Of a DNA stretch of 64,000 nt, positions 8,985-18,433 are shown piece by piece. Positions within the stretch are counted from its first letter, which is position 1. Every line of letters begins with the position of its first letter. Below the pieces are notes generated by a model, which worked only from the letters and a program-made list of their open reading frames with translations, made no database searches and was not told the DNA's origin. Both the position numbers and the translations under genes were made by a program. This DNA is from CAIPAT01 sp041665605 (lineage in GTDB: Bacteria > Verrucomicrobiota > Lentisphaeria > Victivallales > Victivallaceae). The stretch lies in the NCBI GenBank assembly GCA_041665605.1, contig JBAYIO010000012.1:1-64000 (forward strand), given 5' to 3'.

Positions 8985-10094
8985 ATGGAGATAATTATGA
9001 CGGCATCATTACTGGCAATGCAGACATTGGGCGGCGGAATGGCGCTTGATGTGTATTTCGGAACTTACACCGATAAAACCAAATCCGAGGGCATTTACCG
9101 CTCCACGCTGGATATGGAAACCGGCAGATTATCGGAACCGGAACTGGCGGCGAAGGTCGCGAATCCGAGTTTTATTGAAATTCACCCCGGCGGCAGATTC
9201 CTTTATGCCGTGACTGAAGGCAAGACCGGAACGGTGAGAGCGTTTGCAATTGATCCGGCGACGAAAAAACTTACGACGCTGAATGAGTGTTCGTCCGGCG
9301 GCAACGGGCCTTGTCACATTTCCATTGATCGCGGGGGCAGGGTGCTATTGGCCGCGAATTACGGCAGCGGCAGCGTGGCGTCCATTCCGATTAATGCAGA
9401 CGGAACTTTGTCAGCGCCGGCCAGCATTATCCAGCATAAAGGCTCCAGTGTCAATTCCAAGCGCCAGAAAGAGCCGCATGCGCACAGCATCAATCTCAGT
9501 CCGGACGGCCGTTTCGCCTTTGCCGCCGACCTGGGACTGGATAAAATAATGATCTATAAACTGGATTCCGCAACCGGCAGGCTGGAAGCGAACACCCCGG
9601 CGTTTGCCACAGTACAGCCGGGAGCCGGTCCGCGGCATTTCACTTTCAGCCCTGACGGCAAGTTCGCCTATGTCATCAATGAGCTGGATGAGACGATAAC
9701 CGCTTATGCATACAACGCTCAATCCGGCGCCTTGACTGAAATTCAGCACATATCCACTTTGCCGGACGGCTTTAAAGGCGTAAGCTGGTGTGCCGAGGTC
9801 AGAGTTCACCCCAACGGGAAATTTCTTTACGGTTCAAACCGCGGACACGATTCGATCGCCATTTATAAGATTGATCCGGAAAAGGGAACATTGACGCTGA
9901 CCGGATTCCAGAATGCGGGCATTAAAAATCCGCGCAATTTCAATCTGGACCCGTCAGGCCGTTTCTGTGTGGTTGCCAATCAGGATTCCGACAGTGTCTG
10001 CACTTTCCGGGTAAATCCCGAAACCGGAGCGCTGGAACCGGCAGGCAGCCCGATAACTATCGGCAAGCCGGTCTGCGTCCGTTTTCTGCCGTAA
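8985..10094 (+). CDS. pgl: 6-phosphogluconolactonase-type beta-propeller (lactonase family)
   Basis: A 369-residue seven-bladed propeller of the YbhE/lactonase family, which hydrolyses 6-phosphogluconolactone in the oxidative pentose phosphate pathway. Repeated blade motifs are visible: NPSFIEIHPGGRFLYAV, EPHAHSINLSPDGRFAF, GPRHFTFSPDGKFAYV, EVRVHPNGKFLYGSNRG and NPRNFNLDPSGRFCVVANQ. The length is slightly above the usual ~340. There is no clear signal peptide, so it is probably cytoplasmic. Starts at 8985 (GAGGAC upstream) and 8997 (GGAG upstream) are both possible. It lies 12 bases after the methyltransferase gene. Some family members act on other lactones or are structural only, so the substrate is inferred. 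Confidence 0.75.
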   Translation: MEIIMTASLLAMQTLGGGMALDVYFGTYTDKTKSEGIYRSTLDMETGRLSEPELAAKVANPSFIEIHPGGRFLYAVTEGKTGTVRAFAIDPATKKLTTLNECSSGGNGPCHISIDRGGRVLLAANYGSGSVASIPINADGTLSAPASIIQHKGSSVNSKRQKEPHAHSINLSPDGRFAFAADLGLDKIMIYKLDSATGRLEANTPAFATVQPGAGPRHFTFSPDGKFAYVINELDETITAYAYNAQSGALTEIQHISTLPDGFKGVSWCAEVRVHPNGKFLYGSNRGHDSIAIYKIDPEKGTLTLTGFQNAGIKNPRNFNLDPSGRFCVVANQDSDSVCTFRVNPETGALEPAGSPITIGKPVCVRFLP

Positions 10095-10095
10095 A

Positions 10096-10653
10096 CTACA
10101 GATTGGGCGGCAGAAAAGAACTGCCGCGATTTACAGGGGCATACCAGTCTTTTTGAGCAAATCCCTTGACATGTCCGCCGATAAACAGGACGTTGCCGTA
10201 ATCAATATGATTAGGCACCAGTTGCGGGTTGGACGTTCTGTCTGAGGAAATGGCCGAGTCCGGTCGTCCGTATCGATCTGAATTACCTTCCATCATGCCG
10301 GGCGCCAGCGAAAAGTCGGTATTGCTGTCGTCCAGAGTTGTATAAGTGTTTCCGGGATGAGTTTGAAGCGTTGCCGTAGTCGGACATGTATATATCTTGT
10401 AATTGGTTAAAAAACTGTATTTGTGCAACTCTTCAAGCCCGTCGCAGGCGCCTTTCTCCGGAAAGCGCTGGGAATAGTCCAGCGAATATTGCTTCAATGC
10501 CAGTCCGATTTGTTTCAGGTGCGACACGCAGGCTATGCGGCGCGCTTTTTCTCTTGATTTGCCCAGCGCGGGCAGCAACATACCTGCGAGAATCGCGATG
10601 ATGGCGATCACGACCAGGAGTTCAACGAGCGTAAAACGTATTTTCCCAAACAT
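10096..10653 (-). CDS. Pseudopilin-like H-X9-DG protein (DUF1559-like), variant motif
   Basis: A 185-residue protein with a type IV prepilin N-terminus: short basic leader, then the FTLVELLVVIAIIAILAGML methylation helix, expected to be cut by prepilin peptidase before F. The small globular part ends in the H-X9-DG signature region, but here it reads HIDYGNVLFIGGH, with G replacing the usual D. AAGGTGAG 6 bases before the ATG is a strong ribosome site. Its stop nearly touches that of pgl (tail to tail). These proteins are greatly expanded in Lentisphaerae and Planctomycetes and are thought to belong to type II-secretion-like surface structures; individual functions are unknown. Confidence 0.85.
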   Translation of the reverse strand: MFGKIRFTLVELLVVIAIIAILAGMLLPALGKSREKARRIACVSHLKQIGLALKQYSLDYSQRFPEKGACDGLEELHKYSFLTNYKIYTCPTTATLQTHPGNTYTTLDDSNTDFSLAPGMMEGNSDRYGRPDSAISSDRTSNPQLVPNHIDYGNVLFIGGHVKGFAQKDWYAPVNRGSSFLPPNL

Positions 10654-10685
10654 AAAATTCTCACCTTTTCATTTTATCTTTTTTA

Positions 10686-10714
10686 ATTATAGCATAAAAA
10701 ATGTGGAAAGGCAA
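10686..10714 (-). promoter_or_regulatory. Promoter of the 10096-10653 pseudopilin gene
   Basis: TTGCCT (10709-10714) and TATAAT (10686-10691) are separated by 17 bases on the minus strand, with TG one base before the -10 (extended -10). The start point would give a 5' leader of about 25 bases carrying AAGGTGAG. Confidence 0.55.
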
Positions 10715-10751
10715 GAGCTGACTGATTTATGGCATGTGCTTTTAAATCGCT

Positions 10752-11843
10752 TTAAGACGTGATTACAGATGATTGAACATTCTGCCGGACTGCTTCATTT
10801 AAAAATTTTCTGAGAATTGCGCCTTTCCGTCCGGAATCCCGGCCCAGATAATATGGAGCCTCCCAGCAGATCAGTTTTTCCGCATATGGCGCGGCGTTGT
10901 TGATTTGACACGAAACTCTTTCCGGCGAAGCCGTATAATTATAGCAATCTCCGTCAAGGTGATCCTGTCTTTCGAAAATCTCGATATTCGACCAGAAAAT
11001 GATATTAAAATCCCGGCATACTTCCGTCCATGCCCGATAAGTTTCATGCTGATGAAGCAACTGATTGCCGCACGAACCGATAGAGTCCTGCGGAGCCATG
11101 ATGTCAAGCGGAACCCCGTCCAGCAATGCCCGCCAGGAGTCTTTCATTTCATCCATTTTACCAGGAAAATACTTGGTGGCCGGAGACATCAGTATCCGCA
11201 TCTCCGGGGTTTTATTTTTTATTTCACAGAAAAACTCCCGGTACACGCTGTTCAGAAATTTTTCCCGCTGAATGTTCCGTGTGCCGCAATATGCGGTTTC
11301 CGGCGCGAAATAGAAGCCGTCAAAAAGCTGACGGTATTTCAGCAGTTCCCGGTAACAGGCGCTCTGACTGCTTTTTTCCTGCTCAATAATGTTTGAATTA
11401 AGTTTTTCCTCCCAGCCGGTGACTGAACCATAACCGCCGAGAAAAACGGTCAATCCGGTTTCCCGGGCGGCTTCCAGCATGGGTTCAACGACATTCCATG
11501 TTTTGAATCCATTAAAATATTTAGACGGATAATAACATTCTCCGAGTTCATTCCAAACCGCGGCCTGAAGGATGATCGTGTCCATTCCCATTTCTTTAAG
11601 CCGGTTCAGCATGTCCGCCCATTCACGCTTTCCGTAATGCAGCGAGCAGACTCCGCGGTAATTCGGCGGATGCGGATAAACGAAAGAACCGGTTATCCGC
11701 ATTTGCGGCGCCGCCGGTTTATGTTCGGACAGATATTTAAGGTTGGCCTGCTTGCCTGCGGCGATCATTGGCTCCGCGTATTGTCTGGCCTTTTGAGTCG
11801 GCAGAAATAGATTATAGTCTTCTGTATTGGCGATGATGAACAT
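10752..11843 (-). CDS. DUF4434 protein, glycoside-hydrolase-like TIM barrel
   Basis: A 363-residue protein matching DUF4434, a TIM-barrel domain related to glycoside hydrolases. Diagnostic stretches are GKREWADMLNRLKEMGMDTIILQAAV (about 134-160 region), the ETAYC motif, and DIMAPQDSIGS, where acidic residues would sit on the barrel rim. There is no signal peptide, so it should be cytoplasmic, unlike the neighbouring large glycosidase-like protein. It starts 14 bases after that gene ends, so the two are probably co-transcribed and serve one glycan. Catalytic residues cannot be assigned with certainty. Only low-complexity sequence lies between its end and the next pseudopilin promoter. Confidence 0.78.
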   Translation of the reverse strand: MFIIANTEDYNLFLPTQKARQYAEPMIAAGKQANLKYLSEHKPAAPQMRITGSFVYPHPPNYRGVCSLHYGKREWADMLNRLKEMGMDTIILQAAVWNELGECYYPSKYFNGFKTWNVVEPMLEAARETGLTVFLGGYGSVTGWEEKLNSNIIEQEKSSQSACYRELLKYRQLFDGFYFAPETAYCGTRNIQREKFLNSVYREFFCEIKNKTPEMRILMSPATKYFPGKMDEMKDSWRALLDGVPLDIMAPQDSIGSCGNQLLHQHETYRAWTEVCRDFNIIFWSNIEIFERQDHLDGDCYNYTASPERVSCQINNAAPYAEKLICWEAPYYLGRDSGRKGAILRKFLNEAVRQNVQSSVITS

Positions 11844-11857
11844 GTTTAATCCAATTC

Positions 11858-14800
11858 CTAATAGTTAATGCCCAGTGCAATATAATCATTGCGCGGGATA
11901 TTCAGTTTCACGGAATTATTATTTAACTCAATTTTACTGCCGGTTTCGACATTTTTCACTGAGTCTGCTTTAATTCCTTTAAATGAGATGACTGTTTCCA
12001 CGGCGGTCCGGTTCAGGTTGGACACCAGTACCAGATATTTATTGCCGTTCCGGTAGTATCCGGCTGCAACATCCTGTTTGTCGGAAACAATCCGGCTGTT
12101 TTCCCAGTAGGGGGTGAATTGCACTTCGGCATCGGCAACTCCGAATTCCTTGCGGAATTTCCAGGTTTTCATGACTTCCGCCGGGTTGCAGAATAACGGC
12201 CATACCAGCATATCCGCCTGCATGACCCGTGACAGCATGTCACGGGTGGTGGCCGGATTGGTCATTATGTCTTTCTGATTCTTCAGGCATGGCAGCCAGA
12301 TCATGACCGCACCCCATTGCTTCCAGTAACATTCTGCACGCACCCGGTCCATCGGGAGCGCATAGCTGTAATAATACAATTTGTCATTCTCCGGCGGCAG
12401 ATATTCCGGATTGTTGAAGAAATAACCGGAATAAATCTGTTCGCCGATCAGCATCGCGGTATACATGCTTAAATTCTGCACCGTGTGCGTGGCTGAACAA
12501 TGCGCGATTGACCACGGCAGTTCCTTATTGTTCCGCATCCAGATATTGTAGGTGATGCGTTTGATCATGTTTCTGCTGCCCAGCGCCTCAAAAGTCGGGC
12601 GTCTGACGCCTTTGAAATCAGTATAGCCGCCGCCGCTGGCTTCGCTGGTATTGGGAATCGGCTGGGTTTCATCCATATACATGCCGTCAATGTGGCCCAT
12701 GATTTTTGCCCATTCGTCAACGCACCATACCATATAATCCGCCCACTCGGAATTACATGACGCCCGGTACATCTGATGAGCGCCGCCGCCAGGCCGTCCG
12801 GGTTCGGCAGCCCACTTGTCCTGTACCGCCAGCGCATCGGTATTAACCTTGCTTTCGTCTTTTGTTTCAAAATGCAGTCTGGTCCAGTACGGTATGATTT
12901 TTCTGCCTTCAGCCATATCTTTGCTGATTTTCGCTTTAACTTTATCTACATTCAGGGCTCTGGTCGGTTCCGGATCAAGGCTCATATAGCGCCATTCGTT
13001 GGGCCAGTAAATCAGATAATTACCGCGAAGGTCACCTTTGAATGCGTCATATTGAGCTGTGACGGTCATGCCGCGCCATCCGGCGGGCATGGGCTTGACC
13101 GGAGTCGCCATCAGGCCGAATTCATAAACCAGTTCCTTGCTGCCGCCGTAAGGAATTTCCGCAGTTGCCAGATTCAGATTGAGATTAACTGTACCGTCCG
13201 GGTTTCTGACTGCTTCGATCATATCATTGCGATCCTTGGGCCACCAATACTGTTCCGACTCGGCGAACCATAGCAATCCGCGGTCATTATTGCCGATCCA
13301 GACATTAGTCTTAAAGCCGCTCCTGAATATGGTGCCAGGCTTTTCGTCCAGTTTTATGGAACAGGAATTTTTCGGCAGATCCTGCGATTCGTAAGCAGTC
13401 GGAGCTCCGACATAATGAATAAATGCGGCAGTTTCCTTCGAATACTGAATTGAAGCGGTAAGTTTGCCGATCTTTTTTCCGGACGGTAATATTACCAGTT
13501 TGCAGAACATCATGCCGTCATATTCAACTGCGTATTCTATTGAAGCTTTTATTCCTTTAAATTCGCCGGACTCGCGCTTCAGCATTACCCGTCCTTTATT
13601 TTTTTGCAAAATTGCCGGAGATTCAAATGTCAGCATTCCTTCCTCTCCGTTGACTTTAATCTGCAGCTTCAGCGGAGCGGCAAGTAAATGTCCGGCATTT
13701 GACTCAATCGAATTAAGCGGCGAGCTGCCGCTGAAATCATAGCTTCTGCCCCATACGCCAACAGTATTATTTTCAATTGTAACCGGGGTCCAGGGCGGCA
13801 GGACAGTTTCAGGCGCAAGCGCTTCCATTCCGATTTTGGGTCTGGTTTTGAACCATGGACTGGGCGGAGCAATTGTCTTGCTGCCGATATGCGCGCTCTC
13901 TTCGTTCGAAACCTGTATTTTTAAATTCGGCAGGCGTTCCTTGGCAATGGCTTTGACTTCCGCAGGCGCAAGCGCCGTATCGAAAATGGTAACATTGGCG
14001 ATAGTGGTCCGGCCATTGCTCCAGCCGAGAGATTTTGTCGCGGGACCGACAGTGAAAGTCGCCGGCCATTTTTTAATTTCCGGAAAATCGGCTGACTTGC
14101 ATTTTACGCCGTCAACATACAGAGTAACCGTCTCAGGAGTGTAAACAATCGCCACATGATGCCATGATTGTTTCTCCCAATCTTTTACCGGACAAGTCAG
14201 AAAGACCTTTTTCCCGGTCTGGAACAGTTCCAGATACAGGGCCAGTCCGCTGGTCTTGTATTTATACAAATACATTTTAGCTGTACCGGCATCAGTTGTT
14301 CCGACTGACTCCAGCAATGTGTGAACGCTGTTGTCATTCCATTCCCAGTCGAACGCTTTGACTGCCATCTCAATTGTGCCGGAACCGGCCGGCAGATTCT
14401 TGTCAGAATTGATTTGAATGGAGCTTCCCGCCTGGCCGGTAAGCAGACCGAGATTGGTATGCGCCATGGTGTCGAAATCAAAAACCGGTTTGTCTGTCAG
14501 CAGAGTTTTAACGGCGGTTGATCCGGCGGTTTTGCGCGGAATTACCTGGTCCAGCGATTTGGTCATATCCAGTTCGAAGCAGATTGAATCGGTGATACTT
14601 TTTGCCGCCTTTTCATTTTTGACTGCTGGTGCAGCAATGTTTTCATCGTTCAATGCGGTTGTTTTCAGTAAGGATGCCGCTTTCACTGTATCGATTACGA
14701 CGCTTTTCCAGTTTTCCGCAGAAGCGCTATAGCCTTTTAGAATTAACGCGTACGCTGGAGATTTGTAACCGGCGGGGTATGCTGCCGGAGTGTCCGACAT

Positions 14801-15529
14801 TACGTAAAACTTGTTGTATGCTTTTTTCACTTCCCAGAAAGCTGTTTTGCGGCTTTTTCCTTTAATCACTTCCGGGAAAAACATCAGCAGGCCTTTGCCT
14901 GCCGCAGCATCGTAATTTGCCGCCCATTTTACATCTTCCTGCAGATGCCAGCGGCTGGCGCCTTCAAACTTGCCGTCGAACTCTCCGCTTAACGTTTTGC
15001 CTGCGGCGGTCTCCGCCAGCCACTGGGTAGTTTTATTTGACCAGCAGGCTTGAAAGATATACAGCAATTGGATTGGTTGATCTTTTAATGCGACGAATCT
15101 TTTCTGTTCGACTATGCCATCATCTGAAACCGTGATTTCAATCTGGAACTGAAGATTATCCAGTTGCGAAAGTTTGTACATAGTGATTTTAGCCGCATCA
15201 ACGGTGCTGCCGGGGGCCGGATTTATTTCTTTGCCGTCTGCCGTGAATGAGATTTTAATAACTTGTTCGCACCCGCCTTCGGTATGGCCGGAACCGATAT
15301 ATTTTCCGCTTTGAGGGGCCATGACCGTACCGTAAAATCCGGTTGGTGTTCCCAGGCGACAGTTATCAAATTCCACGCTGCGGATGGTATAGCGCAGCCC
15401 GGGATTGATGCTTACCCGGTATGCCCCGGATTTCAGGATGATGTTTTGGGCATCGCTGATTTCTGCCGATGCCGCAGCGGCATTCAAAGCCAGCAGACCG
15501 GCGAAAATTAAAAATGTTTTCCTGCTCAT
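11858..15529 (-). CDS. Secreted LamG plus glycoside-hydrolase-like protein (DUF6067-type)
   Basis: A 1223-residue exported protein with signal peptide (about 1-23, ending ASAE). The first 300 residues form beta-rich domains, a LamG/concanavalin-like jelly roll follows (about 330-540, with SWHHVAIVYTPETVTLYVDG), then a beta-sandwich linker, and then a TIM-barrel-like domain (about 830-1130). The barrel contains HIDGMYMDETQPIP near residue 950, where an aspartate/glutamate pair could be catalytic. A short C-terminal beta-domain ends the protein, as in many glycosidases. The barrel looks like the DUF6067/GH123-like group (recognised from memory). AAGGAAG precedes the ATG. It is the core of the 10752-17525 locus: pseudopilin upstream, DUF4434 gene downstream. 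Substrate unknown. Confidence 0.8.
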   Translation of the reverse strand: MSRKTFLIFAGLLALNAAAASAEISDAQNIILKSGAYRVSINPGLRYTIRSVEFDNCRLGTPTGFYGTVMAPQSGKYIGSGHTEGGCEQVIKISFTADGKEINPAPGSTVDAAKITMYKLSQLDNLQFQIEITVSDDGIVEQKRFVALKDQPIQLLYIFQACWSNKTTQWLAETAAGKTLSGEFDGKFEGASRWHLQEDVKWAANYDAAAGKGLLMFFPEVIKGKSRKTAFWEVKKAYNKFYVMSDTPAAYPAGYKSPAYALILKGYSASAENWKSVVIDTVKAASLLKTTALNDENIAAPAVKNEKAAKSITDSICFELDMTKSLDQVIPRKTAGSTAVKTLLTDKPVFDFDTMAHTNLGLLTGQAGSSIQINSDKNLPAGSGTIEMAVKAFDWEWNDNSVHTLLESVGTTDAGTAKMYLYKYKTSGLALYLELFQTGKKVFLTCPVKDWEKQSWHHVAIVYTPETVTLYVDGVKCKSADFPEIKKWPATFTVGPATKSLGWSNGRTTIANVTIFDTALAPAEVKAIAKERLPNLKIQVSNEESAHIGSKTIAPPSPWFKTRPKIGMEALAPETVLPPWTPVTIENNTVGVWGRSYDFSGSSPLNSIESNAGHLLAAPLKLQIKVNGEEGMLTFESPAILQKNKGRVMLKRESGEFKGIKASIEYAVEYDGMMFCKLVILPSGKKIGKLTASIQYSKETAAFIHYVGAPTAYESQDLPKNSCSIKLDEKPGTIFRSGFKTNVWIGNNDRGLLWFAESEQYWWPKDRNDMIEAVRNPDGTVNLNLNLATAEIPYGGSKELVYEFGLMATPVKPMPAGWRGMTVTAQYDAFKGDLRGNYLIYWPNEWRYMSLDPEPTRALNVDKVKAKISKDMAEGRKIIPYWTRLHFETKDESKVNTDALAVQDKWAAEPGRPGGGAHQMYRASCNSEWADYMVWCVDEWAKIMGHIDGMYMDETQPIPNTSEASGGGYTDFKGVRRPTFEALGSRNMIKRITYNIWMRNNKELPWSIAHCSATHTVQNLSMYTAMLIGEQIYSGYFFNNPEYLPPENDKLYYYSYALPMDRVRAECYWKQWGAVMIWLPCLKNQKDIMTNPATTRDMLSRVMQADMLVWPLFCNPAEVMKTWKFRKEFGVADAEVQFTPYWENSRIVSDKQDVAAGYYRNGNKYLVLVSNLNRTAVETVISFKGIKADSVKNVETGSKIELNNNSVKLNIPRNDYIALGINY

Positions 15530-15576
15530 TTGTCTTCCTTAATTTTTTAAAATATGTCATCAAAAGATATTGAGGA

Positions 15577-16317
15577 CTATTTTGTGTTTGATCTGTCCCA
15601 TACATTTTTATTGCCTACTTGCGCGGCCCCGGAAACGCTTCCGATCTGCAAGTATGGATTCAGCGGATTGGCGCACTTTATTGAAGCAATATGACCGTCG
15701 GTCCAGGAGATGTTGATCGAGAACGTATGTCTGGCATAAGCGCCGCCGCCGACGCCGCCGGAGGTAAGATACCAGGAATTCACCCCGTAATTGCCTTCGT
15801 CAACATTCCCGGTGGTAAGGTTCCAGGTGTCGCAAAAGGCAAGTGTTTTGGACGGTTGCCTGATTTGGTTTTCCATGGCCGGAATATACATATAGTTGGA
15901 GGCCGTCACCGTACCTCCGTTTTGATAAAAGTAAGAGGTGCCGATGTGATGGTAATTGTAACCATAAGCAATGGCTGATGAATTGGCAAGAAAACGCTTG
16001 GGGCAGGACGGGCATTGGAAAATCTTGTCATTTTTCACATAATTATCAATCATATAATTATGCCATTTGTAGGTGCTTGCCTTGTACGGATAATTTGTCG
16101 CCGGAGGGAAGTATCCGGTCCAGTCATTCCGGTAAAACGCCGTAGTTGTTCCAATCTGCTTGAGATTGTTGCCGCATGATGAAGCTTGCGCAGTCGCTCT
16201 GGCCTTATTCAGCGCCGGCAGCAGCATGGCAGCAAGAATAGCTATGATAGCTATGACAACCAGCAATTCAATGAGCGTGAAACAGTTTCGAGCGAACCTT
16301 ACCGTCTTCTCTTTCAT
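15577..16317 (-). CDS. Pseudopilin-like H-X9-DG protein (DUF1559-like)
   Basis: A 246-residue prepilin-like protein. The ATG at 16317 is chosen because GGAAGAAG lies just upstream; an in-frame extension to 16401 has no such site. The N-terminus has a basic leader and the FTLIELLVVIAIIAILAAML helix; the body is rich in Tyr/Asn/Gly, and the C-terminus carries a canonical H-X9-DG motif (HTFSINISWTDGH). It lies between the regulator and the big glycosidase-like gene, 47 bases before the latter. A TATAAT box (16349-16354, minus strand) without a good -35 lies upstream, suggesting activator- or repressor-governed transcription. Confidence 0.85.
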   Translation of the reverse strand: MKEKTVRFARNCFTLIELLVVIAIIAILAAMLLPALNKARATAQASSCGNNLKQIGTTTAFYRNDWTGYFPPATNYPYKASTYKWHNYMIDNYVKNDKIFQCPSCPKRFLANSSAIAYGYNYHHIGTSYFYQNGGTVTASNYMYIPAMENQIRQPSKTLAFCDTWNLTTGNVDEGNYGVNSWYLTSGGVGGGAYARHTFSINISWTDGHIASIKCANPLNPYLQIGSVSGAAQVGNKNVWDRSNTK

Positions 16318-16418
16318 GATACTTCTTCCTTTCTTTAATGATGATTTTATTATAAAAGCATTTACGTCTAATATTTCCTTAGTTACATAAATCTGCTTCA
16401 TGCTGATGCATTAAGCAG

Positions 16419-17525
16419 TTAACTAATTTTCCTTATGCTTTCTCCCTGGCGGATTACCGGTTCGACAATCAGGCCGGTTTCAATTTTTTCGCCGTTCAGC
16501 AATTTGGCGACGAGAGAGAACAACTGCTCGGACATTTGAACAACCGGCTGCTCCACCGAAGCTATTTTGCCTTTAAAATCACTCACATTTACCGTGTCGA
16601 ATACCGCTAACGAGATATCATCCGGAATTTTTCTGCCGGTATTTTTGATGTATTCAAATGTCTGCCGGTGAAATACTTCACCGGCCAGAAACAGTGCGGT
16701 CATATCCGGGTTTGATTCAAATAAATTCTTCAATCCGATGCTGATGTCTGAAGAATCCATTACATGCAGGACAAGTTTTTCATCAGGTTCGATTCCGGCA
16801 GCATACAGCGCATCGCAAAAACCGCGCCACCGTTCTGAAAGATAGCGGTAAGGCAGATCTGACGTGATGCAGCCGATTCTGCGATGACCCGCATTAATCA
16901 GCCGGCTGGTCAATTCCCGCGTGCCGGAGTATTGATTTATGGAGACAAACGGCAGCGTCGAGCCGTACAAATGACGGTTGGCCACGACAATCTTTATTCC
17001 TGAATCTGCCAGCCTCTCTATTTTAGAAATTTCTTCGGGAGATGGGCCTATCCATATAATAGCGTCAAACTTTACGGAGCAACGGCCTTGAGCTTCAATA
17101 TCATGCATGTCTTCATCGCTTAAAAATCTGACATTGTAATGACGGGTGGCGCCGCTGTTCAGCAGACTGTTCAGAAACGAGGTAGTGAAATAGCTTTGAA
17201 TCGTATCCAGCGGGACCCCGTAAACCGCAATCACCCCGCTGACGACAGGCGGCGGCATTACTTCCGCTTTGGGTGGTTTCGCGGCTGTGGCTTCAGTTAC
17301 GAACCAGCCGCGACCGGGAATGCTGGTTATCAAGCCTTCTTCCGACAGTAACTGCAATGAGTTTCTTGCGGTGTGCCGGTGTATGCCATATTTTTTGCTT
17401 AAGGAATTTTCGGAAAGGATTTTGCTGCCGGCAGTCAATTCGCCTTGCTTGATGGCGGCGGAGATTGACTCCTTCACCTGCAAATATATCGGTTTCATAT
17501 TGTTTTTATCAATCAGCGCATTCAT
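16419..17525 (-). CDS. GntR-headed LacI-type transcriptional regulator
   Basis: A 368-residue repressor-like protein. Residues about 10-80 form a GntR winged helix (ISAAIKQGELTAGSKILSEN, KKYGIHRHTARNSLQLLSEE, GRGWFV). Residues about 95-365 form a periplasmic-binding-protein-like sensor of the LacI/GalR kind (NAGHRRIGCITSD, ERWRGFCDAL, DDISLAVFD). This architecture (AraR-like) usually senses a sugar and represses the adjacent catabolic genes, here probably the pseudopilin/glycosidase/DUF4434 set. Starts at 17525 or 17498 are both possible; neither has a strong ribosome site. Upstream bases 17526-17570 contain repeated TGTAT units that could be an autoregulatory site. Confidence 0.85.
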   Translation of the reverse strand: MNALIDKNNMKPIYLQVKESISAAIKQGELTAGSKILSENSLSKKYGIHRHTARNSLQLLSEEGLITSIPGRGWFVTEATAAKPPKAEVMPPPVVSGVIAVYGVPLDTIQSYFTTSFLNSLLNSGATRHYNVRFLSDEDMHDIEAQGRCSVKFDAIIWIGPSPEEISKIERLADSGIKIVVANRHLYGSTLPFVSINQYSGTRELTSRLINAGHRRIGCITSDLPYRYLSERWRGFCDALYAAGIEPDEKLVLHVMDSSDISIGLKNLFESNPDMTALFLAGEVFHRQTFEYIKNTGRKIPDDISLAVFDTVNVSDFKGKIASVEQPVVQMSEQLFSLVAKLLNGEKIETGLIVEPVIRQGESIRKIS

Positions 17526-17632
17526 TGTCTATACCTGTATATGCTTGTATGTATCTATAGTATATTGTATGCCGCCGGAATTGTCAATACTGCTTTATAA
17601 AATATATTCAGATTTTATTTTCTGCGGTTAAT

Positions 17633-18367
17633 TTAACAACTTCCCAATACACAGTCCCAGTCATAGACCGCGGTTATCTGCTGTCCGGGTTCAACTGTCA
17701 GGAAATCGGCATCGGGCCAATTGCCGTTGACCAGATTGCGGATGATATTCAGGGAACCTTGCAGCAATACGAATTTTCTGCCTTCGGCTTCGGCCTTTTG
17801 TTTGAAAACCTCTATTTTTTCAGGGAAGTGAATTTCCGGGATGTCGATGAATACGGCCCGGTCTTCCATGCCTTCCATTTTCGGATGCATGGAATCCCAT
17901 ATATATTTCGCATCGTCTTCGCCGTACTGTTTGACCAGTTCGGCGTAAGCGTCGCCGTACATGATCTGCCCGTCATCCTGGCGCACAAAATATTCGCCGC
18001 GTTCCATATAGCCGACGGAACTGAACGGAGTGCTCGGGTTGTCCTGGAAATTTTCCTTGAATCTGGCTTTGTCGCCGAGCAGGATGGTGCAGCAGTCATG
18101 AGCGCGCGGAATGATCAGTCTGGTTTTAGCCGCATGAAGGCCTTTGGCGGCGTTGCCGCAAAGCCCGAACCCCAGCAGAATGGCGTCATAGTGTTTTTCG
18201 GCCTGTTCCGCCCGGTCAATTCCGGCTTGAATAGTTTTATGCAGTTTATCGCAGTGGATATGTTCGCCCAGTTCAAAAAATTCCAGATCAATCGTATGCG
18301 GACTTTGCGCCGCGCAGTAACTGAGTTCCCGGAAAAAAACATTGCAAGCTATGATTTTAAAGTACAT
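17633..18367 (-). CDS. DUF1638 domain protein
   Basis: A 244-residue cytoplasmic protein matching DUF1638: an N-terminal FKIIACNVFFREL, then YDAILLGFGLCGN, then IPRAHDCCTILLGD, with conserved Cys and His residues suggesting a metal or cofactor site. DUF1638 genes are often found near corrinoid-dependent methyltransferase genes, and their function is unproven. Here no corrinoid protein lies next to it; the only related gene in the window is the uroporphyrinogen-decarboxylase-family protein 36 kb away. It is a single gene, 66 bases from the end of brnA. The ribosome site is weak. Confidence 0.82.
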   Translation of the reverse strand: MYFKIIACNVFFRELSYCAAQSPHTIDLEFFELGEHIHCDKLHKTIQAGIDRAEQAEKHYDAILLGFGLCGNAAKGLHAAKTRLIIPRAHDCCTILLGDKARFKENFQDNPSTPFSSVGYMERGEYFVRQDDGQIMYGDAYAELVKQYGEDDAKYIWDSMHPKMEGMEDRAVFIDIPEIHFPEKIEVFKQKAEAEGRKFVLLQGSLNIIRNLVNGNWPDADFLTVEPGQQITAVYDWDCVLGSC

Positions 18368-18433
18368 TTCATTAACTCTTTTTGCTATATTAAAGCTATT
18401 GCATTTGTTAAATTGCAGAATTCAGATTCAAGC

